This document shows positions 11,622-19,633 of a DNA stretch of 64,000 bases, piece by piece (positions within the stretch are counted from its first letter, which is position 1; each line of letters begins with the position of its first letter). The stretch is from Alphaproteobacteria bacterium (GTDB lineage: Bacteria > Pseudomonadota > Alphaproteobacteria > Micavibrionales > UBA2020), in assembly GCA_025934695.1 (NCBI GenBank), contig JAICWS010000001.1, forward strand, positions 87,301-151,300, read 5' to 3'. The position numbers were made by a program, and so were the translations under genes. The notes beneath the pieces are model-generated. The model was not told the DNA's origin and did not search any database. It worked only from the letters and a program-made list of their open reading frames with translations.

Positions 11622-12823
11622 ACGCGCGCATCCATAATCCACTGCGATTATTCTGGATGTGGACGCTTCTCGGCCTTGCCCACCTGACAGGACCTTGGCT
11701 GTACTGGCTTATGCCGGGCAAGGATGGTCATGATGTGCAGGGCTATCTGCCGGGGCGCGATTTTGTCAATGTCTGGTTCGGGGCGAAACAGGTGATAGAC
11801 GGAAAATCGGCGCACATCCTGGCACATCGCGAATATCTGGCGGATATGCGGTCTCTGCTGGGCAAGGATTACCCCATCCATAATTTTTCTTATCCGCCGC
11901 ACATCTTGCCGTTGATCCTTGCTTTCGGGCTGGCGTCCTATTTTCCGTCCCTGGCGGCCTGGACGCTGGCGGGTGGGGCTGCATTCGTCCTGGCCCTGCG
12001 CGCCAATAAGTTTTATGCATTCAAATGGCAGGCCCTGCTGCTCGTGCTATTGTCTCCTGCAGCCATCTTTAACGCCATTTTCGGGCAGAACGGCGCATTT
12101 ACGGCAGCCTTTCTTCTGGGAGGGCTTTATCTTTGCGAGGCATCCCCGGTGGCCGGCGGAATCCTGTTTGGCTTGCTGACGGTGAAGCCGCACATGGGGT
12201 TGTTGATTCCCCTTGTATTGCTCATACGCCGCAACTGGGCCTGTATCGCAAGCGCTGGCGTCACGACGGCCATTCTGATCGCCGTCAGCCTGCTGTGCTG
12301 GGGAACAGGGCCATGGCACGACTATATCGGAGATACTATTCCTTATCAGGCGGGCTTCCTGAACGGGGTCAGCAACATGTTCAATCCGCTGATGCCCGGG
12401 CCTTGGTCCGACGCCGTCCGGATGACGGCGGTCGAAGGCATACGCTATACCTTCTATGGAATAGCGGCATTGGCGGCGCTGGCTTCCGTCATTCTGACGG
12501 TAAAGAAGGAGGGATTAACGGCGCGCAGCATCCTGATGATCGCGCTCGCGACGATGATCATTCTTCCCTACGGATTCAATTACGACATGGTCGCCATCAC
12601 GGGCGCGCTTGCGGTTTACCTGGGAACGCTGGCCGACGTTTCGGCTTCAGGCTTTGTCATTCTGGGCTGTCTGTGGGCGCTGCCCGCGGCGGTGATCGTG
12701 CTCAAGCTGGCGCCGCTCCCGATCAGTAGCGCCATTCTGCTGGCGTCACTTATCCACCTGCATTTTTCATCGGCTTGCGGAAGATCTGGAACACGCCCAG
12801 GCAAATTTTTTGCCCCGGATTAG
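11618..12823 (+). CDS. GT87-type membrane glycosyltransferase, copy 3
   Basis: The third tandem copy has 401 residues and the same signatures: GRDFVNVWFGAKQ, SYPPHILPLIL, FGQNGAFTAAFLLGGLYLCEASP, LTVKPHMGLLIPL and RRNWACIASA. It starts at an ATGA overlap with copy 2. Its last 25 or so codons run into sequence that, on the opposite strand, encodes the remnant end of a spermidine-synthase-type gene, and its stop lies 57 bases inside the convergent YfhO-like gene. The C-terminus after HLHFSS may therefore be read-through sequence, not conserved protein. A duplicate of this 3' end is at about 15111-15190. Family placement is good; the substrate is unknown. Confidence 0.8.
   Translation: MNARIHNPLRLFWMWTLLGLAHLTGPWLYWLMPGKDGHDVQGYLPGRDFVNVWFGAKQVIDGKSAHILAHREYLADMRSLLGKDYPIHNFSYPPHILPLILAFGLASYFPSLAAWTLAGGAAFVLALRANKFYAFKWQALLLVLLSPAAIFNAIFGQNGAFTAAFLLGGLYLCEASPVAGGILFGLLTVKPHMGLLIPLVLLIRRNWACIASAGVTTAILIAVSLLCWGTGPWHDYIGDTIPYQAGFLNGVSNMFNPLMPGPWSDAVRMTAVEGIRYTFYGIAALAALASVILTVKKEGLTARSILMIALATMIILPYGFNYDMVAITGALAVYLGTLADVSASGFVILGCLWALPAAVIVLKLAPLPISSAILLASLIHLHFSSACGRSGTRPGKFFAPD
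12719..12800. repeat. Diverged direct duplicate of 15147-15223
   Basis: The two segments align over about 80 bases with roughly four in five positions matching by eye, including CAGTAGCGCCATT and GGCTTGCGGAA. Each spans the same junction: the 3' end of a GT87 gene (plus) meeting the 3' end of a spermidine-synthase fusion gene (minus). They bracket the second YfhO-like gene. Confidence 0.75.
12750..12800 (-). pseudogene. Remnant 3' end of a MFS/spermidine-synthase fusion gene
   Basis: Read on the minus strand from 12800 the codons give LGVFQIFRKPMKNAGG followed by TAA at 12752-12750. The intact gene at 15170-17401 ends LSVFQVFRKPVKNAGK and stop, so 12 of 16 residues agree and the stop is at the same place. 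Upstream of this point the similarity ends and YfhO-like sequence begins in another frame. It is the stub left when the second YfhO-like gene came to lie here. Confidence 0.8.
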
Positions 12824-15001
12824 CATATCTCTAATCAAGCGAGGGCCGACGCGCTTTTCGAAGAACACGGCTATCATCCAGCACAGGAGGGCAGACATCG
12901 CCAGTGTAAGGCAGGGCACGAACATCGGGGGAAGAAATGTAAGAATCAGGCGTCCTTTCGCGTGAGGGGGTATATCGACGCCAACGACCAGCTCGTCGAC
13001 GGGACGAACATTGAGTTCCCGGCCGTCCAGGAACGCCCGGAATCCTGGGAAATACAGTCGCGCAAAGGCAATCAAACCCGGCGTGTCACGGGCATTTGAG
13101 ATTGCAAGCTCTTCTCCGTCGGGCTTAAGTTGCGCCGATCCTTTCGTTGATACTCCTTGGGAATACCACGACACCGTCCCTGGCAATTGCCTTGGCTGAG
13201 GCCGCTCAAGGCGAACGGTATTGGGCGTATCGCGCCAAGACCAATGCCGCAGTGCGACAGAGGCGTCGAGCGCTGATATGCCCTTTTGAGCGACAACAGT
13301 ATCGATCTTTAAGAGGTCGAGGTACGGCACCCCTGTTTCCGGTGCTCTCTGCAGAAGCGTCGAGACGTATACAACGCAGAAAGGCGTTTCAACGGTCGCG
13401 CAACCGAATATCGTGCCCCAACCCTTATATGCAAGAGACGAATAGCCAATGAAGGAGTTGACGCCGTAATACGCGGCCGAGGCGCCTGGAAGATATTCCG
13501 TTTCATCCTTAGGATTCAGCGAGGCCAAATAATGACCCGAGTAGAGAGTGTAGGCGACACGGCTTTCCGAAGCCATGGCAACGGCGGGGGTCTTGTTATT
13601 CTTACCAAGGTCTAAAAATGGGGGAATTCTGGCGACCATCACCAGCACCATAACAATAGACGTTATTCCTAGAAACATGGGCAGCCAGTCAAAGCGCTTC
13701 GCCATGGGAGGTAGCATAGCGATGAAAATCGCGGCCAAGAATACCAAGCTCATATTATCCATGGCCACAGGGGGGTTGTTCACGATCGCCGCGAGCGTCG
13801 TCAAGCAGAGCGCGCCGAAAGCCAGAAGCATGCGCGGCCACGTTGCTCTGATCGCGCTCTTTTCAGTGGCACAGAAAAGTGACAGCAGCAAACAGATCTG
13901 AACGTCCGGCAGCCAGCGCATCGGAAAGCGAAGGGGGCCAAGCTGCGCTGCCTCAGTGGTAAGCATTATCAGCCCACCCATCACGAACAGGATTTCTTTC
14001 GGCCATTTAAGGTTTCGCATGTCTACGAGCGCGAGCAGCGGCAATGCGTACCACGCCGTAAAGAATAAAGGACAGGACATGTGCTGACCGGGGGCGAACC
14101 ACAAAATGTCAGGAAACCATGCCGGGTTGCTGAAGTTAAGCAAGTCAGTTGGTTTCGGTGTGAATAAGCCCTGAGTTGCAAGCCCTACAGGGCGCGAGGT
14201 AAAGGGTAGTGCCATAATGATCGGAACGACGACCGGAAGGCAGAGCGCGGCACCAAGAGCGCCAGCCCAAACGAGGCGGAGTGCGTGGCGCCGGGAATTC
14301 CGGAGCTCATTCAGAAACATGATTGTCATCACAACGGCGAGCGCCACGACGTTATGTGGCCATCCGGAGCTTACGAGCAAATAAATCAATATGGCTGATC
14401 CGAGAATGTGCCAACAAATATTTTTTTCGGCATCCTGCAGCCGTTTCAGCGCTGCCCAAGCGAACATCAGCCAGCCCATGGATGAGGCCGCAGGGTGCCA
14501 ATCGGCGGAATTAATATAAAGCGTGTAGAGGTTGATGCCCGCCATGAGACCGAGCAGAGCTGCAAATGAAGGACGAATCCCATAGGCCCGGCCCAGCGTA
14601 TACGCCCCCGTCGTCAGCAGTATATTCAGGACAATGGCGTACAGCAGGCCGGAGACTTCGAGATGTGCAGGATCGATGAGCATCGTCATGATCATCGCCA
14701 GGGGATTATAGATGCCGTTCTGCGGATCCAGCCAAAGGGCGCCGCCAAAAAAAGTGCGCGTGGTCACGAACGGAAATTGCCCGCGCAGCAGCATATCTTT
14801 GATAATCAGGCCGTAGGGGAAATATTGCGTCTGCCGATCGTCGACGAAGAAAAAGCGGTGATTGATTTCATAGATTGTCACCAGCGCGGCGACCACACCG
14901 AGCACAGCTATTGCAAGCGGGGAAAAAAATCTTGCCGCTGCCTTTAGGGGCTGGATAGGGGCAGTCGAATTCAAGGATTTCCTCTCTCGTTGCTTAGCCA
15001 T
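12767..15001 (-). CDS. YfhO-like multi-pass membrane protein, copy 2
   Basis: This 744-residue paralog of the gene at 1885-4056 shares FFFVDDRQTQYFPYGLIIKD, RTFFGGALWLDPQNGIYNP, the RFPMRWLPD loop, the soluble C-terminal domain with ARLYFPGFRAFLDG, and LTFLPPMFVPCLTLAMSALL before the end. As a GT-C/YfhO-type protein it probably acts on cell-surface sugars at the outer face of the inner membrane. The C-terminus is odd. After the last membrane segment it carries about 30 extra residues compared with copy 1, and the final AWACSRSSASR is an out-of-frame reading of the spermidine-synthase remnant. Codon use looks more AT-rich than in the flanking core genes. ATG 15001 has no strong ribosome binding site. 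Confidence 0.72.
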   Translation of the reverse strand: MAKQRERKSLNSTAPIQPLKAAARFFSPLAIAVLGVVAALVTIYEINHRFFFVDDRQTQYFPYGLIIKDMLLRGQFPFVTTRTFFGGALWLDPQNGIYNPLAMIMTMLIDPAHLEVSGLLYAIVLNILLTTGAYTLGRAYGIRPSFAALLGLMAGINLYTLYINSADWHPAASSMGWLMFAWAALKRLQDAEKNICWHILGSAILIYLLVSSGWPHNVVALAVVMTIMFLNELRNSRRHALRLVWAGALGAALCLPVVVPIIMALPFTSRPVGLATQGLFTPKPTDLLNFSNPAWFPDILWFAPGQHMSCPLFFTAWYALPLLALVDMRNLKWPKEILFVMGGLIMLTTEAAQLGPLRFPMRWLPDVQICLLLSLFCATEKSAIRATWPRMLLAFGALCLTTLAAIVNNPPVAMDNMSLVFLAAIFIAMLPPMAKRFDWLPMFLGITSIVMVLVMVARIPPFLDLGKNNKTPAVAMASESRVAYTLYSGHYLASLNPKDETEYLPGASAAYYGVNSFIGYSSLAYKGWGTIFGCATVETPFCVVYVSTLLQRAPETGVPYLDLLKIDTVVAQKGISALDASVALRHWSWRDTPNTVRLERPQPRQLPGTVSWYSQGVSTKGSAQLKPDGEELAISNARDTPGLIAFARLYFPGFRAFLDGRELNVRPVDELVVGVDIPPHAKGRLILTFLPPMFVPCLTLAMSALLCWMIAVFFEKRVGPRLIRDMLIRGKKFAWACSRSSASR

Positions 15002-15110
15002 ATACTAAACAAACGAAGGAACTTGACAAGCCGTGGGGCCTCTCGGAGATGAACAAATTGTGAATGGTAAGCCTCAGGAGCGGTGCGTCTCCAGATGGTA
15101 TAGATGTCGC

Positions 15111-15190
15111 ATTGCGCTCGTGCAGATCAAGCACGTCAATTTCCTGTTCAGTAGCGCCATTATGCTGGCTTACTTACCGGCATTTTTCAC
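15111..15190 (+). pseudogene. Remnant 3' end of a GT87 gene
   Basis: In the plus frame containing 15114-15116 the sequence reads IKHVNFLFSSAIMLAYL, matching the C-terminal region of GT87 copy 2 (IKTVQLPISSSILILSL) and copy 3 (LKLAPLPISSAILLASL). Nothing of the rest of a GT87 gene is left upstream, where the YfhO-like gene begins after about 110 unassigned bases. The stub overlaps the 3' end of the spermidine-synthase fusion gene just as copy 3 overlaps the other remnant. Confidence 0.75.
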
Positions 15191-17401
15191 GGGCTTGCGG
15201 AACACCTGGAATACGCTCAGAAGATCGGTGTAATCATCCGTCCAGGGGCGCAGGTCCGCCGAAGCCGTAGGGGTAAGCCAGCCGACCGTATCGAGCGGCG
15301 TCATGCTGGCGCCGGGCCGCGCCATGGTGAACCACAGGCTGGCGGAGGCGTAGGGGATATCGTCCGGAGCGTCGAACTTGATGCGGTATTTCAGCCCGAG
15401 ATCTTCCGCATTGCGCGACATTTCTGCGGCCAGGTTGAAATAGCGGTTCGACAGGTTCATCAGCATCAGCCCGCGCGGGCTCAGATGGTCGAGGTAGACC
15501 TTGATCGCATCGGTCGTCAGCAGATGTGCGGGAATGGTGTCGGAGGAAAAAGCGTCGAGCACGATGAGGTCGAATTTCTCCGGACGCTTGGCCAGTTCCA
15601 GCCGTCCGTCGCCGGGAATGATGACGGGCGGCCGTTTTCCCCTGCAGGCCGAAAGGAAGGTGAAATATTTCGGATCGCTGGCGACATCGATGATGGCGAG
15701 GTCGATTTCGAAGAAAGTGAATTCGCTTTTGGGCGTGCTGTAGCAGTTCAGCGTGCCCGCGCCGAGGCCGATCACCGCGATTTTTTCCGGCGCATAGAGA
15801 TTGAACACATCGCCCGCCGGGCCGCTGCGGGTGAAGTAGGCGGTGGGCGTGGTTTCGTATTTCTTGTCCTCGATCTGGATGCCATGCGTCGTCGTGCCGT
15901 GGTAGAGATAGCGCGCCTGGTACGTGTGACCGTTGATGACAATAGGCGCCTCGAAAACCTTGATGACGCCGTAAAAGTTTCGGCGCACCAGCAGTTCGTC
16001 CGACGGCGTGATGAATTCCGCAATGAACAGCATCACGAGCCCGCCGCAGAGCAGGGTACGGGCGTTAAACGACGAGCCCAGCAGGATCACGAAAAGCAAT
16101 ACATCAGCGATAAAGGCCTGCACGGGCTCGCCGCCCAGTTCCTTGCCGCCAAAATCGCCGAAAAGCCCGCGGACATTTGCGATATAGAACAGCGCGAGCG
16201 CAGCGGCGATGCCAAGCGCCAGCTTCGCCCGTTCGGACAAAGTTTTCCTGAAGGACGGATTGACCAGGCAGGACAGGATCAGCAGCGCCGGATACTCAAG
16301 AAGCCGGTTGAGGGCCAGCGGAGCGACGAAGGCATTCAGGATACCGCCGAGCGCGCCTCCGACGGCGATCATCAGGTAGAATTCGGTCAGCCGTCGACCG
16401 TCCTTCAGCGGGCGCTTTTCGGCGAGGCGCATATGGCACATCAGCGCAGTCAGGGTGAAGGCGACGAGATGTACGATCATGCCGCGCCACGACACGCGGA
16501 GGTATGAATCGAGCATCATGATGAAGCCGAGCGCGAGCGCCGCCGCAACAGGCTGCAGCGCCGCGACGCTGGACAGCGGCATCAGCTGCCGGCGGCCAAA
16601 AGCGACAACGAAGGTCAGCAGGTAGAGCGAAAGCGGCAATACCCACAGCATCGGCGCCGAGAATATATCGGTCGAAATATGGGTGGTTACGGCGAGCAGC
16701 AGGGCCGAGGGGAAAAAGGCCAGCGCGACCCACTCGAGCCGTTCTCGATTTGCCACTCGCTGCGATTTCCGCTCTTTGTGTGATGCGGGCGCGTTCGGTG
16801 AGGCGCGCGACAGGCAAATCAGCCCGCCCGCGATCAGCAGCGCGTAACCCCAGAGCCAGTAATGCGCCTGGTCCGAAAGACCCCAGAGCCGCTCGAAGGC
16901 AAGCGGGTAAAGGAACAGGCCGATAAAGCTGCCGAGGTTGCTGGCGGCATAGAGGAAATAGGGATCGTCCGCCGCGGCATGCCGGGTTGCCGTAAACAGG
17001 CGCTGCAACGTCGACGAAGTGGCCGACAGGGCGATGAAAGGCACGGCGAGCGACACGGTGAGCAAGCGAAAAACATCAAAGGCGCCCAATGCCGCGCCGC
17101 CGGTATCGGGCAGATGGAAGGGCAGGAAAAAGCAACCCAGGCCCAATGCCGCGACGTACAGAACGCCGTGCACGCGAGGCGGGAACCGCGACAGGAAATG
17201 CGCGTAAAGATACCCCAGCAGCAGCATGACCTGGAAGAAGGCCATCGCGACGATCCAGCCCGCGGGCGTGCCGCCGACCACGGGCAGCAATGCTTTCCCG
17301 GCCATCGGCTGGATGGCGAACATCAGCCCCGCCGACAGGAACAGCGTCCCGCCGAACAGCGCAAGCATCGCGGGATCCTGCCGCCGGTGTTTCGCCTTCA
17401 T
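15170..17401 (-). CDS. MFS/spermidine-synthase fusion protein, copy 1
   Basis: The 743-residue product joins a polytopic N-terminal half (about 1-470), with the signature PVVGGTPAGWIVAMAFFQVMLL, to a C-terminal Rossmann methyltransferase-like spermidine-synthase domain. In the latter, HGTTTHGIQ is the substrate-loop motif, GLGAGTLNCY at 545-554 the nucleotide (decarboxy-SAM/SAM) loop, FFEID the acidic ribose-binding end of beta2, PGDGR a second contact, and LDAFSSDTIPAHL (from 615) holds the aspartate expected to be catalytic. Family members are annotated as fused MFS/spermidine synthase, but the true product is mostly untested. It starts right after the stop of copy 2 and is the last gene of the carA operon. 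The cluster of four suggests different substrates. Confidence 0.85.
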   Translation of the reverse strand: MKAKHRRQDPAMLALFGGTLFLSAGLMFAIQPMAGKALLPVVGGTPAGWIVAMAFFQVMLLLGYLYAHFLSRFPPRVHGVLYVAALGLGCFFLPFHLPDTGGAALGAFDVFRLLTVSLAVPFIALSATSSTLQRLFTATRHAAADDPYFLYAASNLGSFIGLFLYPLAFERLWGLSDQAHYWLWGYALLIAGGLICLSRASPNAPASHKERKSQRVANRERLEWVALAFFPSALLLAVTTHISTDIFSAPMLWVLPLSLYLLTFVVAFGRRQLMPLSSVAALQPVAAALALGFIMMLDSYLRVSWRGMIVHLVAFTLTALMCHMRLAEKRPLKDGRRLTEFYLMIAVGGALGGILNAFVAPLALNRLLEYPALLILSCLVNPSFRKTLSERAKLALGIAAALALFYIANVRGLFGDFGGKELGGEPVQAFIADVLLFVILLGSSFNARTLLCGGLVMLFIAEFITPSDELLVRRNFYGVIKVFEAPIVINGHTYQARYLYHGTTTHGIQIEDKKYETTPTAYFTRSGPAGDVFNLYAPEKIAVIGLGAGTLNCYSTPKSEFTFFEIDLAIIDVASDPKYFTFLSACRGKRPPVIIPGDGRLELAKRPEKFDLIVLDAFSSDTIPAHLLTTDAIKVYLDHLSPRGLMLMNLSNRYFNLAAEMSRNAEDLGLKYRIKFDAPDDIPYASASLWFTMARPGASMTPLDTVGWLTPTASADLRPWTDDYTDLLSVFQVFRKPVKNAGK

Positions 17402-19633
17402 TCAAGTGGGCCCCATGAAGCCTGTGAACATCAAAGTGCTCAAGGGATTGGTGTAATCATCCGTCCACCGGCGGCGGCCCTGCTGTGGCGTCACCTCGTG
17501 CCAGCCGTAAACTTCAAGCGGCGACAAGCTGACGTTCTTGCGCGCCATGACGAACCATTCGCTGGGCGCGGCATAAAATGCGCGATCCGGCGGTATCTCC
17601 AGCATGCTGCGCGACTTCAGGTCCAGCACCTGTGCATTGACTGCCAGAACTTTCGCTAGGTTGAAGAACCGGTTCGAAATATGCAGAAGAATAATGCCAT
17701 TGGGATTCAGATGGTCGAGATAGACCTTCAGCGCTTCCAGCGTGATCAGGTGGGTGGGGATCGCATCGGACGAAAAGGCGTCGAGCGTGATCAGGTCGAA
17801 TTTATCCTTTCGGTGGGCAAGCTGCAGGCGGCCATCGCCAAGAACGAAGTCCGGCGGACGCCTGCCTTTGCAGGCTGAAAGGAATGTAAAAAGGCCGGAA
17901 TCGCGCGCGATCTTGATGACCGCAGGATCGATTTCAAAGAAGGTAAATTCGTTGGAGGGAGTGCTGTAGCAATTCAGCGTTCCCGCGCCGAGGCCGATGA
18001 CCGCGATTTTTTTTGGATTGTAAGCGTCGAAAACATTGCCGGCCGGGCCTTCCTTCCAGAAATAGCTGGTCGGAACCTTCTCATACGCCGGATCGCGCAC
18101 CTGGATGCCATGAGTCGTGACGCCATGGACGAGAAAGCGGATATCGTAAAGCTTTCCGTCCGCTTCCTGTGGCCGGTCGAAGACCTTTACGACGCCATAG
18201 AAATTCCGCTCCGTCAGTTTCACGTCGCGCGGCACGATGAACTGCGTCGTCATCAGCAGGACGAGCGTCCCGTAAAATACCGTGCGCGGATGCGTCGCGA
18301 GAATGATGGCGGTCGCAAAAACTGCGACATCGGCGATCGTCATGCCGTTCGTATAGCCGCCCGCGACGGTGCCATAGATGAAATTCAGCCCGGCGATGCG
18401 GTAAATCACATAGACGCCGACGCAGGCAAGGCCGATCGCCATGAAATCTCTCGCCGCCTTGGCCATTTTCGGCGCGAAGCCGGGGTTCATGAGGCAGGAC
18501 AGGATCATCATCAGCGGATATTCGATCAGACGGTCGGAAATGACCGGAATGATAAAAGCGTTGAGAAGGCCGCCCAGCGCGCCGCCCACTGACATCATCA
18601 GGTAAAACTCGGTCAGGCCCCGGTCGTCGCCGATTGGCCGCTCGGCCGCGAGCTGCAGATGGCACATCAGAGCGACGATGCCAAAGGCGATGAAATGAAA
18701 ACCGACGGCATACCAGGACACCCGCAGGTCACTGTCAAATGATAACAGGAGTGCCGTCACCAGCGCGACCGCGAGCGGCTGCAGCGTCGACATCGTCCGC
18801 ATTTTTACCAGCGGCTTGCGGCTGAACGCAATGACGAAGGTCAGCAGGTAAATCGCGAGCGGCGGCACCCAGACCAGCGGCGCGGAGAACAGGTCCGTCG
18901 AGATGTGCGTCGTCACGCCGAGCAGCAGGCTCGACGGGAAAAAAGCCAGCGCGATCCAGCGCAGGCGCTGTTCGCGGGTGATTTTCGACTTCCCGCGCGC
19001 TTTCGCCGGTTTTTTGCCGGCGGCCTGATACGTCAGCGCGAGGCACAGCAGGCAGAAAATCGCCAGCGCCCCGAAAGCATAGAACCAGTAGCGCGCCTGT
19101 TCGGCCAGACCGAAAGCGGGCTCAAAGGCGAAGGGATAGAGAAGCAGTCCCGCGAAGCTGCCGAGGTTGCTGGCCGCGTAAAGAAAATAGGGATCGCCGG
19201 AAGCCGAATGACCCGCCGTCGTGAACAGGCGCTGCAGCGTCGATGATGTGGCCGACAGCGCGATAAAGGGCACGGCCGCCGCGACCGTCAGCAGGGCGAA
19301 AACCTGGAAGGGGCCGGGATTTCCGATCGTCTCGCCCGAAGGCATCCTGATTGGCAGGCAGGCCATCCCGGCCACCAGCACGGCGATATACATGAGTGCA
19401 TGCACCCGCGGTGTAAAGCGCGACAGCATGTGGGCATAAAAATAGCCCAAGAGCAGCATCACCTGGAAAAAAGCCATCGCGACGATCCAGCCCGCCGGCG
19501 TGCCGCCGACCAGCGGCAGCAGCATCTTGCCGGTCATCGGCTCGATGGCGAACATCAATGCCGCCGAGAGGAACAATGTCAGGCTGAAGAGCCCGAGGGC
19601 GAAAGGGTTGCTTTTCTTCGCGGCAGCTCTCAT
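17402..19633 (-). CDS. MFS/spermidine-synthase fusion protein, copy 2
   Basis: It has 743 residues and the same architecture as copy 1: membrane half with PLVGGTPAGWIVAMAFFQVMLL, then HGVTTHGIQ, GLGAGTLNCY, FFEID, GDGRLQLAH and LDAFSSDAIPTHL. The end WTDDYTNPLS resembles copy 1 but the protein stops soon after, with MFTGFMGPT in place of the FRKP tail. Its TGA directly abuts the ATG of copy 1, and its own ATG overlaps the stop of copy 3 by four bases, so translation is probably coupled. A long Lys/Arg-rich cytoplasmic loop (KKPAKARGKSK) separates two membrane bundles. The expected role is aminopropyl transfer or a related SAM-derived reaction at the membrane; the substrate is unknown. Confidence 0.85.
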   Translation of the reverse strand: MRAAAKKSNPFALGLFSLTLFLSAALMFAIEPMTGKMLLPLVGGTPAGWIVAMAFFQVMLLLGYFYAHMLSRFTPRVHALMYIAVLVAGMACLPIRMPSGETIGNPGPFQVFALLTVAAAVPFIALSATSSTLQRLFTTAGHSASGDPYFLYAASNLGSFAGLLLYPFAFEPAFGLAEQARYWFYAFGALAIFCLLCLALTYQAAGKKPAKARGKSKITREQRLRWIALAFFPSSLLLGVTTHISTDLFSAPLVWVPPLAIYLLTFVIAFSRKPLVKMRTMSTLQPLAVALVTALLLSFDSDLRVSWYAVGFHFIAFGIVALMCHLQLAAERPIGDDRGLTEFYLMMSVGGALGGLLNAFIIPVISDRLIEYPLMMILSCLMNPGFAPKMAKAARDFMAIGLACVGVYVIYRIAGLNFIYGTVAGGYTNGMTIADVAVFATAIILATHPRTVFYGTLVLLMTTQFIVPRDVKLTERNFYGVVKVFDRPQEADGKLYDIRFLVHGVTTHGIQVRDPAYEKVPTSYFWKEGPAGNVFDAYNPKKIAVIGLGAGTLNCYSTPSNEFTFFEIDPAVIKIARDSGLFTFLSACKGRRPPDFVLGDGRLQLAHRKDKFDLITLDAFSSDAIPTHLITLEALKVYLDHLNPNGIILLHISNRFFNLAKVLAVNAQVLDLKSRSMLEIPPDRAFYAAPSEWFVMARKNVSLSPLEVYGWHEVTPQQGRRRWTDDYTNPLSTLMFTGFMGPT

